In this document: in pieces, positions 21,601 through 33,300 of the stretch
How the letters are laid out: every line of letters starts with the position of its first letter
Numbering within the stretch: position 1 is the first letter of the stretch
Made by a program: the position numbers and the translations under genes
Source: Gnetum montanum
Taxonomy: Eukaryota; Streptophyta; Gnetopsida; Gnetales; Gnetaceae
DNA: 42,599 nucleotides
Assembly (NCBI GenBank): GCA_015680685.1
Contig: MNCI01004284.1
Span: forward strand, 208,577 to 251,175
Direction: 5' to 3'
The notes under the pieces: model-generated
Database searches by the model: none
The model's input: only the letters and a program-made list of their open reading frames with translations
What the model was told of the DNA's origin: nothing

Positions 21601-21932
21601 GTACAATAGCATAGAATAGACAATGATAGCTTTGATGTTGACATTGCCTACACTATTTCCAAGATTTTAAGTCTTCTAATGCATCAAAGTTTCTAAAAAC
21701 ATCTCAAAATTCATGTTATGGCTACCCAACAGCTGAAACACTACAAAATTTTTCATATCGTAACCAATCTTCATCATGTAGCTTGCACCCCATGAAATCA
21801 AAGGTAAAATTTCATTGTAAATGTGAAAATTATAATCCACAATGGGTAATTTCACATACTTATACTTTTGGGGCTGAAAAATGCCTCATAAGTGGTCAAA
21901 GCCTCATTTCCCAAGTAAAAGAAGTCACCTAG

Positions 21933-22607
21933 TGATGAACCACCATTTGCCATCTACTCTAACATTGGGTACGTGATGTTAGGGCCTTGGTTTGATGTTG
22001 CATATTTGATGTCAGGGTACATTTCCCAAGTCTATAAATACCATGCATGGGCTCCTATTTTGAATAGTTTTGAGTTTAGTTTTCAAGTAGAGTAGTGAAG
22101 CCCTTGCAGCTTATTTTCCTTAGAGTTAGAATATTTTTTGAATGCCCACAGAAGGAGTTTAATGTCTGTACGATTCTTTATTTCAGCACTGATGTACCTA
22201 AAAAAAATAGTGTGATGGGAAGAAAATGAACTCTTTTAACAATCCTTGTAGCACTAAGAATAGCTTAATATTTTCTTTATTATACTTTTCTTTATTGCTC
22301 TTTACTTTAATGTATTTTAATTAAGCAATTTATTTCTAGTTGATTAATGAACACGAGCATGACCACTTGGAGCATTCATATAGTACTTGGTAAGTTAGAA
22401 ACACTTAACATTTGGTAGCCCAACAGTGCTATATGTGTTCAGGATGTGTGCAAGAAAGTGGAGTGGTTACTTGTGTTAGGCTAGCTAGGTAATAGACATT
22501 AGTTTTCAATCTACTCTACCATTGTTCTTGTTGTAGGTGATTACATCCATAAAATATAAAATGACAAAAATTCATATATCTCAATTACACTTAAACCATA
22601 CCCCAGC
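21933..22607 (+). repeat. LTR C: forward LTR of the element 1 family, right end missing
   Basis: Starts TGATGAAC, has TATAAATA at 22033-22040, the TTAGAATATTTTTTGAATGCCC and CTTTATTTCAG blocks, CATGACCACTTGGAGCA, and CTCAATTACACTTAAACCATA near 22580-22602, all collinear with the LTRs at 6269 and 37383. Homology stops near 22607 where a different sequence begins, so the last about 200 bp were displaced by the insertion of D or deleted. No internal region of this element follows. Confidence 0.8.
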
Positions 22608-22617
22608 ATGGAAGCAT

Positions 22618-22966
22618 TGAGGTCTTAAAATTGTAGATCCAAGGTTGCAGCAATTAAGGGAGGTCCTATAGCATCAAGAGCAGCTTGGCATCCGAAACGT
22701 GGAGTAGATCATCTTGGCTTCAATGAGCCTTGAACTCTTGTATAAGTGGACCCTCTTTTTGCTCATCCAAGCACCATTTTTTATAGACATTTCTCTAACT
22801 TACTCTTTATTCTCTTCTCAATAAAGTTTTAAGTTCTAAGTTTTGTGTTAAATAGAATTAAAGTAGTTATTTGTGCATTATTCGGATCTGTTCATATTTG
22901 AACATTTTACATCTCTCTCTAGTCCTTAGTTGATCTACCAAATGGGCTAGGATGCCCAAAATTCCA
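22618..22966 (+). repeat. Possible 5' LTR of element D
   Basis: Lies between the broken LTR C and a primer-like site. It contains an AATAAAG poly(A)-type signal near 22820 and ends ATTCCA at 22966, followed by CTTATCATGAGAGCC, which loosely resembles the initiator tRNA-Met primer site TGGTATCAGAGCC. A second candidate end is near 23068, where TTGGTGCTAGAAGGGGG follows. Neither border is firm, and no TATA box was seen. Confidence 0.35.
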
Positions 22967-23868
22967 TTCTTATCATGAGAGCCCTAGGGGTTCAGGGTTG
23001 AGGAATTGCTTGCACTAAGGATCCTTGGTTTTTTTCATTCTAGCAATTGAGGTTTTCAATCATAACAGTTTTTGTTGGTGCTAGAAGGGGGACCTTTACC
23101 TAAATTATACAGCTAGATCTACCATTTCCATTTCCATTTGAAAGCTTTGCCTTCATTCTTTGCAGCCAAAAATTTTAAAAAATCAACATTGGTCTTTGTC
23201 CCCTTGTAACCAAAACTATAGCATGGAAGTTGTAACTGGTTGGGTTTTGGTTTTTCATAGAAATTGATGTGAATTTTAAATCCCAAAGCCAACATTGCTA
23301 CCTATTTCCACCATTTTTTTGTTGCCAAAAGTCTATTTTCTAGCTTTTGAAAGTTGGTGGTTCAACTCATCTGTGAGTTAACTTTTCCCCCATTTTTCCA
23401 CAACAACTAAGCCCACTTCTCCCTCCTTTTTGGTAGAAGTTGAAAACCTTCCAAAACCATCTTTAGAAACTGCCAAGTTTCCATTTTGGTCTTCAAAACT
23501 TTCCCTCCTCTCTCCAACATTGGATACGAAGGTGAGATATTTCCATTATCTCACCCCTTCTTCCCCTTCCCCCCCTCCCCCACCGCCCCCNNNNNNNNNN
23601 NNNNNNNNNNNNCCCCCCTATCATACCTAGCATAGAGGCACTTGGGAAGCCAACTTGGGAGAGGTTTATGGCCAATTTTGCCAATGTTATATTTCTGGTA
23701 AAGGGGTAAACCATCCTTATTCCCCACTTAGTATTTATAGTAAGTATATCAACTTTTTTGCCATTTTCATTTTCTCTAAGAGTTTCCAAATTCTGTTAAC
23801 TAGAATTTACTTCTTCTTTTTAAACATTTGTAGCCTATTTTGTTCAAGAAATCCTCAAGATTATAGCC
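22967..23868 (+). other. Leader of element D, with an assembly gap
   Basis: No gene recognised. It holds a primer-like segment, TTGGTGCTAGAAGGGGGACC near 23073, and T/C-rich sequence. A gap of 22 Ns at 23591-23612 is flanked by C runs on both sides, so the true sequence there is a poly-C tract of unknown length. Confidence 0.6.
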
Positions 23869-25564
23869 ATGTCTTTCAGAAAATCCACCAAATTTCCCTT
23901 CACATTCACTAGCAAGGATAATAACCAACAAGTCATGAGGGTGTATGATCCCAAAGGCCCTACAATCATTGCCTGTAGGTGACCTTTGAGAGTCATAGGG
24001 GAGAGTCTTGATTTTGTACCCATAAATGAGGATCGCTATAACTTCATTTGTGCCAAAATTCAGGTAGGCATGCTAATTCCCCAAATTAAAGCTAAAGCCA
24101 AGAGGGAGTTTGAGCTCATACACAGGGGTAGAAAAGAATACGTCTCTTCCCCATATGAATAAATTCCCCTTAATGATGTCTATTCTAGTGTTCTCACCCA
24201 ACTGATTACCATAGAGGAAGAAGATGACCGACCTACCTTTGTAGAACAACAAGAAGAAGAGGATGAATTTAGGGTAGAATTTGAGCTTGAAAACATCCTT
24301 GGAGAGCTATTCAACCAAACATCCCCCAATGTCATAGAATCTTCCCCTAATGCCTTTGTTTTCTCCATGGGCATGGTGCCATCATCTTCCACTCCTTCAC
24401 ATCCTATTATGGTAGATCCCATGCTAGTTGTAGCAACACATAATACTCAGTCAATGCCATAAATAAAAAATTATAACATATCATTTCCATTTGCAACATA
24501 ACTAGGAAATACAAAATCATCAATGGTGGGTTTTACCACTAGAAATCTGATAACTACTCACATGGGATCTACCATGAGATCCCCCACAACACAAGGGTCA
24601 CACACTATGTTTGTCCTATTTGTGCCTCAAGTACCAGCATAAACATATTTTTCTTTTTCTAGCCCACAAGCCACAAACATAGTGCAAACTTTTCCTTCTA
24701 TCATGCAACCCATAACAAGGCCACAAGCCTAACAACAAATGCGACAACCTTATGTGTAGACCTCGCAAACTATGGGCCCACCGCAAGGATTGGATCAAGC
24801 CTTCTAAATGATCTAAGGCCTAATAGAGGAATTAAAGATGCTTAAAGCCTCTACCATACAAATTGTCAAGGTTATCGACTTCTACTAGGATGATCCCATA
24901 AGTCCTATAGTCCCATCCTTGACACTTCCTCCGAGTGTTCCCATTCCATAATTTAGCAAACATAATGGAGAAGGTGTCCCTAATGCTCAACTTATCACCT
25001 TTCTATGTGAATGTTTGTCCTTGCATCCATGGACTCATACTATCATGAGGATTTTTCCTATGTCTTTTACTAGGAAAGCACTTGATTGGTATCATGTAGT
25101 ACCCAAAGGATCTATATCCTCTCTGAAAGACTTACTAGCCTAGTTTGTCAATTGCTTCAAGTATAACCGGAAGCCTAAAATAATACTTGATCAACTTATG
25201 AAGGTTAAGAAAGGGCCTTTAGAACCTATATAGAAATTCATTTAGTGGTGGAATGGATTGTTGAATGAAATACTAGAGCCTATAGCTAAAGCCCACTTGT
25301 TGGCCATATTCAAGGGAGTAGTTAATGACTTCATCAAGTTAAAACTTTACTACCTTGATCCACAGTCTCTTAGCCAAGCATTCTCACAAACTAAAAGTGT
25401 AGAGGATGTTGTAGAGGCCATCTATGATCTAGCCTATATATCATATAAAAACTAACACACTTGAAAAGACAAAGAAAAGGGCAAACAAAACAACACTATT
25501 GTAGCAATTGTAGCCAATGAAAATAAGAAAACAAACCAAGTGCCAAAGGTTAATCCACCCAAGG
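23869..25564 (+). pseudogene. Gag of element D, N-terminal and capsid part
   Basis: The ATG at 23869 opens a frame that stays in register to 25564 although it is broken by many stops. The N-terminus is basic and reads MSFRKSTKFPFTF. A Glu-rich segment lies near 24210-24300, then Met/Thr/Gln-rich sequence. The capsid-type Retrotrans_gag core at 25040-25260 reads FPMSFTRKALDWYHVVPKGS, then LKDLLA-FVNCFKYNRKPK, then WWNGLLNEILE. Stops inside this core (TAG at A-F, I-KFI-WW) fit CAG codons changed by C-to-T. The frame breaks at the C run at 25565-25576. Confidence 0.8.
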
Positions 25565-25950
25565 CCCCCCCCCCCCAATGACAGTAGTAGACAACCATCA
25601 ACCTCTAGGACTGAAACATCAATAACAATTAGACCTAACTTCAAAAGGAAGGATAGGTCTAAGTTCACTAAGTTTCCATTGAAACCATACGAGTTGCTTG
25701 ATCAACTATTAAGAAGTGGATGCATGCAACACAAACAAATGATTGAAGCAGCTTGAAAGAAACATGAGTGACTATGTGAACTAGCCAAAGATCCATCTTG
25801 GGCAATGAAAGATGATCCTTCATTGCCTAGATATTTTAAGTTAGACCACTTTTGCCACTATCACCAATTGCTTGGTCATGATACAAACTTCTGCTTTACA
25901 CTGAAGGATGACCTACAAAGGATGATAGATAGGGGGAATTGGTCTTAGAT
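25565..25950 (+). pseudogene. Gag of element D, nucleocapsid end with zinc-knuckle-like motif
   Basis: After a 12-base C run the gag sequence continues in another frame. A basic segment (RPNFKRKDRSKFTKFPLKP) precedes CHYHQLLGHDTNFCFTLKDD, matching the C-x-x-H-x4-GH-x4-C pattern that ends the gag of several plant gypsy families and is followed there, as here, by LKDxLxRMIDRG. The motif would bind element RNA. The frame change at a homopolymer could be a sequencing error or a real indel. Confidence 0.75.
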
Positions 25951-26719
25951 GCTTCTAACATAGTTTGGTGAAAAAATGAGTCAATGCAAGTCTATAGAGA
26001 CCCTTTGAATGCTAATGATAGTCCCAATGTCATCTCAGCATTCAACATTGATGACAACTGGAGACCTACTAGAGAACCATTTGTGATCCAAGTACCCCTC
26101 TATAATGAAAGAGCTTCTTTAGTTTCCCATAGCTCAAGACCTCCCTTTGTTGTGAGGGTACCATTATGAATGCCTCCAAAGGAACCTTTTAGCATGAAGG
26201 TCCCCCAACCCGATAGAACCTGAAGAGTTATAGCCTAACCAACTGCACAACAATCTCTTATGGTAGCCAATGCTACTACTCCTTCCTTACAACCAATAGT
26301 TGGCAACCAAAACATTTTAGCAAACCAAAAAAGGATGTACAAGAAAAAGCTTGACAACAAGGAGATAAGCAAACAAAGGCCCAAAAGGAAGTGGATTCAC
26401 TAAATTCCACTCCCATTTCGTTATACTAATGACCTTATTTGTTCCATCTCCTTCAACCAAAAAGCCATAGAAGGATGCTAAAGCCCATAAATAAGACAAT
26501 CAAAAGGAGCCATAGAAGCCACAACCTAAAAATGAAGTCCACATTTTGGGACGTATGGAGGAAGTAAAGCACAATTAGGGTGACAAGTCCATGCCTAACT
26601 ACAAAAACATCCTTAGTGCAATGGACTAAGTTAAGTAATCATTGAAATAAAATGATACCACCTTAAGCTTATATGACTTGATCATGACTTCTACCACACA
26701 TCATGAGGTGCTAGTTTAA
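25951..26719 (+). pseudogene. Gag-protease spacer of element D
   Basis: Open in parts. 25984-26220 contains three variants of one short motif (EPFVIQVPL, PPFVVRVPL, EPFSMKVPQ), a degenerate internal repeat. The rest is Lys/Gln/Pro-rich with several stops. No enzyme motif was seen. Confidence 0.5.
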
Positions 26720-27420
26720 ATGTTGTCCTTCATAATTGTTAGTGAAGATATTCCTTATAAATCCATCCATGCAGTGATGATTCCTTCCTTACTAGGGAAG
26801 GAGAAATCAACACCCTTAACATTTCAAAATAGCAAAATTAATGTTAATACACAGAATGGCAAGGTAACTATTGCCCCTCTATACATAACCATATGCATAG
26901 GACAATTTAAAATACATTAGATGCATGTTGATGATGGAGCAACAAACAATGTCATCCCATGCACCATTGTTGAGTGCTTGGGCTTAACTAAGTAAGTACA
27001 ACCTACAACTACTATAACTCTTAAGTTCTTTAATAGATCAAGAGTTGTCATCAAGGGGGCTATCTCCTTGGAATTTTTAGCTAGAGAAAAATTTCCTACT
27101 ATCACAAACTTCTTGATGGTAGAAGAGACACCATGGTTTAACTTGATCCTAGAAAGACCTTGGTTAACTCAATTATGAGCTGTCTCTAAACCCATCCATC
27201 AAGAAATTCACCTTCCTTACAAGGGAGGTGAAATCATTATTCATGGTGACAACACAGTTTCCCTACCTATCAAAAATGTGGGNGAATCCAAGACAGTCAA
27301 ATATGACAATGAGAAGCAATATGATACATTATGGGATGAACTTCCTTTTAGCATGTTAAGTGAGAGGGATGGTAAATACAAGCTTGTGCAGGTTAGGCCT
27401 TACTAACTCCCTAATGTTGC
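26720..27420 (+). pseudogene. Aspartic protease of element D
   Basis: The active-site motif is MHVDDGATNNVIP (Asp-Gly-Ala after a hydrophobic strand) at about 26922-26960, followed by CLGLTK. The later strand LMVEETPWFNLILERPWLT at about 27113-27165 corresponds to the ILGRPWL motif that closes retrotransposon proteases. The downstream tail (YDTLWDELPFSMLSERDGKY) is of linker type. An ambiguous base is at 27283. In-frame stops are few and of the CAG/CAA-to-TAG/TAA kind. Confidence 0.82.
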
Positions 27421-28139
27421 AAAGATTAAGAGGATTTTGTACAAGTAAAATTTACCTTAGCCTTTTTATACCTTTATTACTAGATACCATGATAGCCAAA
27501 TAGCCAAACTTTTTAAGTTTTTTCTTTTGCAATTTATTATATATTTGTTATGCATGTAGCCTAATGCATGTATCCATGAAATTATTTTCATTGTTTTACT
27601 TATGTTTTAAACCTTAAAAAACTATCTCTATCAGATTAGGCTTACTAAGACCTAAAACTAGCACTATGATCTGCTATGACCTTAAATTGGCATTCCTATT
27701 TGCTAAGACATAAAAATGCCACTCTAGCCTGCTAAGGCCTAAAACTGGCACTATGGTCCACTATGACCTTAAATTGGCATTCTTGTCTGCCAAGATGCTA
27801 AACTGGCAATGTAGCCACAATCATGTAATATAACCTATGCCCACTATGGCCTAAAACTAACAAAAATTCCTTTTATTACCATATCTCTCATACTTGACCT
27901 ATTATCACATTGATTAGCCATTTGATTTTGCAACCAAAAAACATGAATTGAGCCATTTACAACATTTACTACATAGATGCATGAAACCAAAAACTCAATT
28001 TTAAATTTAAATGTCCATAACATACATAGCCATGACCACACTACATGGAAAAATTATTAAGGAATGGCCATTAATAACATATTTTTGACTAACCATAGCC
28101 GTCAATGTAGAGATAGAAATGAATAGTCAACAAGCTAAA
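27421..28139. other. AT-rich spacer with an 87-bp repeat
   Basis: No gene recognised. At about 27630-27800 an 87-bp unit is present about twice (CTATGACCTTAAATTGGCAT at 27674 and 27761). Its companion segment GGCCTAAAACTxGC also occurs near 27850, and again at 36319 and 36600 beyond the antisense gene and array. Confidence 0.55.
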
Positions 28140-31100
28140 CTAAAGGAGGTTGTTGACTAGCATCCAGAGGAGGAGTTGGTGGATCATCCCCACCTCTACC
28201 ACTAGGGTTTCCAATGTCTCTTGAGGCATGAAATGCAACAACATAGCCAATTAGTAACTAATAGACAAAATCATGACTTAAATACAACAACTAAAGCATA
28301 AAATAAATCAAACCTATAGAGAGTTTGGCTCCATTACTTCCAGGGGCAGATGGGGAAGGTCTTTCTCCAAACGATGGGGGATCTAGTCCACCATCATGTT
28401 AACCTAGTCAACATCCCCAAGATCAATGCCAAAAAGAATACCAGATCTATCTATAGGGGTCCAACTAGGAGGCTTATGAGGACTAGTAGCTATAGCAGTC
28501 TCACTCATAATAGTAGTCATCTAAAGAGTAGGAGATTACTCCACCTTGAGAGTTCTTTCAAAGAGTTTGTAAGCACTCTTTGCTTAGATCCCTTGAATGA
28601 ATAGCTCTCTCTTGTGTTGTTCAATCGACTCTTCTTTAATGCATTTTAGGTAAGCCCCATGATCGACCTTATATTGCTACTTGTGGGCCTTTTGTGTCTT
28701 GTCCCACTAAAGGACCCAAGCATAATGATCCTTATAGTCTTCAACCTTTTAGGAGATGAGGTCCATCTACATACATTGCTCTGCCATCTCCCATAGGATC
28801 GTTACTTTTTCCTAAATGACATGCTAATAACAAGCCCATGTGATCTCCTTAGTCTATAACTCCCTTGAGTTAGCCACTTTGGCTTTCACAAAGGCTTTAT
28901 GGTCTTAGAGATCCTTAATTATATCCTCTTGTATTTGAACCTTTTTCCTCGAGGCCACAAATTCCTCCCATAGGGATTTTTTGAACCTCTCTAGCTCCCA
29001 TGAAGCTTTTTCCCATGACATTGCTAAATTAGTGGCAATGTCGTATAGCTTCATGGGTACACTAGACACATCAAAGGAAAGTCTAGGAAAGGATTCTACC
29101 TCCATGTTCTTGTTAGAGTTCCACTTCATGGATGGTACTATACAAAGCATAAAAGACAATCATATGATGCAACCTCAAATAGCCATAATGAAAACAAAGC
29201 CTATAACCAAAGCACATAAGACAAAATCCTTAACTATCTTAAGTGCAACTTGATGTAATCAATCGATGATGTCCTTAGCCATCCCATGTGGGAACTCCAC
29301 TTTTTTTGGAGTCTCTGCCCATGGTTTCATGTGAAACTTGGGGATGGAAACTTGTACTAGTGGCTTAGGAACTATTATAAGCATAATAATCATTGAAAGG
29401 TTAGGATGACAACCAAATCTGACCAATGCAATATAGCAACAATGTTAAGACATAGGCATACCTGGCTCCTCCTCTTCTTCCTCCCACAGGATGATGATAG
29501 GAGAGGTACCTGGTACTACCTCACCAAACAAGGAATTTAGATCAACTATGCCTACATCAGTAAGTCCTTCAATCATGGGTTGCTTTGGGAGTACTTCTTT
29601 TGCATGCCTTTGTTTTTCCTTTATAGTAGCTTGGGTTGTTATAACCTAATTCTTGTCTACAATCATAGCACATAGAAAACTAATTAACACATGAAACCAT
29701 AAAGTAACCCTAAATTTAAAAAAAAAACATGAAATAGCCAAGGTTAAAAAAGCATACCTATGACTACTTGATATGATGACTTAAGCTTAAACTTAATCTT
29801 CTTTGGGGTAGGCTGATCTGATGTTAGGGGTGCCTCCTCCATAGGCCTCTTAAGTTTCTCTTTGGCTGCCTCTTTGGCCTTCATGCACCATTGTTTGACC
29901 TCCTAAACACTCTCAAGAAACAAGAGAGGTTCATCATCATTAGTACTATTGAGAGACTTGTATTGCCTAACATTAAGATTCTTAGTGGTGATGGATAATA
30001 TCTCATCCACCCCCTCTAGTGGGCTCTGGGCCTACATTGTTGGATAAATGTGTCTTATCCAAGGCTTAGAAATTTGGCTTGGGTATTGGAAAACCCATTT
30101 CCAATTCGTATACACAACTAGAAACTCTACAAACCTCTTTAGATAATCTGCAAAAAATGCAAAGTGCATATGGATTATTTTAGAGGTATCAACATGGAGT
30201 CTAAGATTCTCCTCTTGAAAACTGGTAGTCAAAGTAGTAGCCCAATCAAATTTTATGTCCTCCATCAAGACCTTCTTAAAGGTCCACCCTTGTGCTAGGA
30301 TGATTACCTTCTTCTATGATAATATTTTGGGGAACATGCGAGACCTAAACAAAGGATATGATTCCTTTGCATCGGGGTTCATGAAGCTATCCATTGAAAT
30401 TTTAGAGTGGCCCATGCTGGCACCAAGCCACTCTAGAACTTCCTCACAATGCCTTGATTCCCTCATTGTTATGGCAGGGACCTTGGACCCATTAGTAGGG
30501 ACTCCAAATAGATCATGATGAGACACTGAAAGTGGTATAGTGACATCAGTTGAGGTGGAAGGTCCTACGAAGAAATAACCAAGAGTTAGCATCATATGAG
30601 AAATTTCAATGACCAAGAAAAGAAATAAAACACTAGAAGCCATATGCTCATCTTTTTTTTCTTCTATAGTGTAGAGGTTCCAACTACAAGAGTCTGATCG
30701 ATGTTGTTGACATCTACCCACCAACTGTGCATCATCTTATCATCCTTACACTTATTGTATACCATGTTGAACCTAGTGGCATATTCATTAAAGTCCACTC
30801 TTAACTGTTGATACATAGTAGCTTTAATTTAGGAACTCTTGGTGCATTCATCCAAAGTAGTTTTGCCCACAACCAAGATTTGGTCATTAACGATCAAACC
30901 TTGCTCATTGACCTTGTACTCTCAAGAAGTAAAATTAATGAAGTTAGGTAAAGAAGTCAAGCCAAGACCATATAAAACCATAAAAAAAATTACAATAACC
31001 ATGTTTACCCCTGTAGATGATACACGGTGCCTAGCAAGTTCTGGAATAGCATGTGGACTCTATGTGCCACCATTAGAGTATTGTTAGTATTATACTGACT

Positions 31101-32734
31101 ATACTCTAGCATCATCCAGATATCCTATAGGTACCATGAAGTTATGGAATCTATGGGGCCCCTTATGACTTTAGGAACTGGTTTATTAGTGATGTACCTA
31201 GTAATTAGCCTTGATGCTTGAGGCAATAGGGTCTCCACAACAACCCAGGCTACATCTGCTAACAAGTGTAACCATAGCATCACACTGAAGTTCCTAAGGA
31301 GGTAGGCAAGGAAGTCCCTTTTCCCAGGCTAAAACCACAATGAGAGTTTTGCAAGAGGCATGTCATGTGTTGGAGTATTGGTCTTAGGATGACCAATGTA
31401 GCACAAAATTCCTACTAGCTCCACTATGATGAGAATAGACCTCAAGAAGACCCTACATAAAATAAAGCAAAAATATTGGGATCGATTAGAATTTCTTAAT
31501 AAGTTTGGAGAAAATCCTACTTATAGGTGAAATTAGCCTCTGTAAAAAGATTTAAGGTGTTTATCTAATAAGATTAAGAAATTCCATAAAAAGGCACTAG
31601 TACAACCTTTCAAAGAAAAAACATTATGGCCTATTAGAGTTACTTAGTAAATTTAGACAAAACATATAGTTGGAGGTGAAATTAGCATATGTAAAAAGCT
31701 CTAAGGTGTTTATTTGAATTTACCTAAGTAGTTTCATCACAACATTACATTATGACTAGTTGGGATTTCTTTATAAATTTAGAGAAATCTTCCTAAGTAA
31801 GAGGTGAAATTAGCTTATGTAAAAAGCTCTTAGGTTTTTATCTAAATTAGCTTGAGAAATTTCATAAAAGCATTAATGTCATATTTTATAGCCTTATAAC
31901 CAAAAACATTATAGACAAAACTATATCTTAGTATAAATTATGCATAAATTTAGGAAAAAGCATCTAGATTATGCATAAATCTAGAAAAAGGCATGCATGA
32001 TTTTAGAAAAAGCCTATAAAATTATGCAAAGTATGCATAAATTTGGAAAAAACATCTAAATCGGAGTGATTCCACCTCCATTGAAACATTGAAGCCAAAT
32101 CCTATGTAGCCATGACCAGAAATAACAAAAATCTTAGCCTCTTTTGTATGAAAATCTCACAAATCTACATGAAATTACAAAAGTGGCACAAATAGCCTAA
32201 CTATGCAATGTTAGGAAAACAACCATGACTCCCTTGTTTCAAAGCCAAATTAAATGGCCATAACTCCCTCATTTCAAAGCCATTAAAGTAGTTGAAATAA
32301 CCAAAACCATTGACACCCATTTAAATTCAAATAAAAAATAGTGGGGTAGGATTTTGTTAAAATTTAATTTTAATAAGTCCTAAGGCCTAGATTTGAAAAA
32401 AAAAAATAGCCATACCCTAAGATTTTGGGAAAATAGTGCAAAATAACAAGGCCTATTTTCAATATCAAATCTACAAAAGCTAAAGTGATAAAAAATTATA
32501 GATTTGCATGGGAGAAACCAAAATAGGAGGTGGGATTTTGTTAGAATTTTAACATAATCTGGCCATCAGAGTATACTTGAAAAAATGGCCCACTTAGAAG
32601 GCAAAAAACTAGAATGAAACCATGCAAACAAAGGAAAAAATAGTTTGAAGTGCCTACCTTGGAGTAATGATAGATGAGGCCTAGATTGAGATAATCCTTG
32701 GAACCTTAGATAATTCCCTAGAGTGCTCATCCAT
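28140..32734 (-). pseudogene. Unrecognised multi-exon antisense gene (decayed)
   Basis: Read on the - strand, open segments are separated by gaps ending in plant-like splice sites. Exon estimates: 32658-32734 (ATG at 32734, donor GTAGGC), 31007-31452 (acceptor TTTTATGTAG), about 30680-30920, 29758-30564 (acceptor CTTCGTAG, donor GTATGC), 29463-29656 (acceptor GATTGTAG, donor GTATGC), about 29250-29371, 28317-29137 (acceptor TTTGTATAG) and 28140-28215, ending in a stop. The protein would be several hundred residues. It has a hydrophobic helical part near 31200-31400 (FLAYLLRNFSVMLWLHLLAD), a folded middle, a Lys-rich nuclear-type stretch (KEKLKRPMEE...PKKIKFKLK), a Glu run and a charged coiled-coil-like C-terminal region. 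I do not recognise the family. Most internal stops could come from CAG, CAA or CGA. It is antisense to D, between D's protease and RT. Confidence 0.5.
31450..31890. repeat. Tandem repeat of about 130-145 bp in the first long intron
   Basis: GGTGAAATTAGCxTxTGTAAAAAGxT recurs near 31530, 31675 and 31805, with shared flanks (AAGGTGTTTATCT...AGAAATTxCATAA). About three units. A shorter GCATAAATTTAGGAAAAAGCAT-type repeat follows at 31940-32060. The rest of 32060-32650 shows nothing recognisable. Confidence 0.6.
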
Positions 32735-33300
32735 CCTCTAGATTGTAGGATTCTTGCTCTTTCCTCCTTTCTATTTTGGTGCTATGGTAGGCTCAACATT
32801 GAGAAAGAGGAAAATTGGGAGAAGATGAGAGTTCTATGCTAGATACAGGGGAGAAGGGATTTTTCCATGCTGAATATTGATTATAGCTACCACAAAAATC
32901 TCTACCAAAGCTCTCCTCCAATGCACTATTGCTGAAAGATAATAATTATGATCAAAGTTCGCAAAATTTTGATGAATAAAACCTTATAAAACATAAATGA
33001 AATCCTAGCTACTAATTTAGTGCACCCTAACTACAAGTGCATTGAAGAAAAAGGGGGGAAAGTTTAGTTCACATTGGTTTTAGGGGGGAAACAACTTCAC
33101 TTTTCAAAATTTTAAATTTTTGGATTATGGGCCCCACCTTGTGCCTTCCCTTTTTGACAAAACTTACTAATTTTAGTGCTTAAAACATGATGGTAACCTT
33201 CCCCCAATGCATCCATGCTAGAAATAGCATATACAACATGGAAACATGTTCATCATTTTTCAAATATATTTCTATTTTTAGTAACCTAGACTTACCTTTT
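32735..33300. other. Possible 5' flank of the antisense gene
   Basis: No gene. The stretch directly before the proposed ATG (32735-32900) is purine-rich on the - strand and could be a 5' untranslated leader. No clear TATA box was found. Confidence 0.35.

Noticed and set aside
30255-30518. Forward frame of 87 codons
   Set aside because: Lies opposite the best-kept exon of the antisense gene relic; that strand has the splice-site pattern and longer collinear frames.
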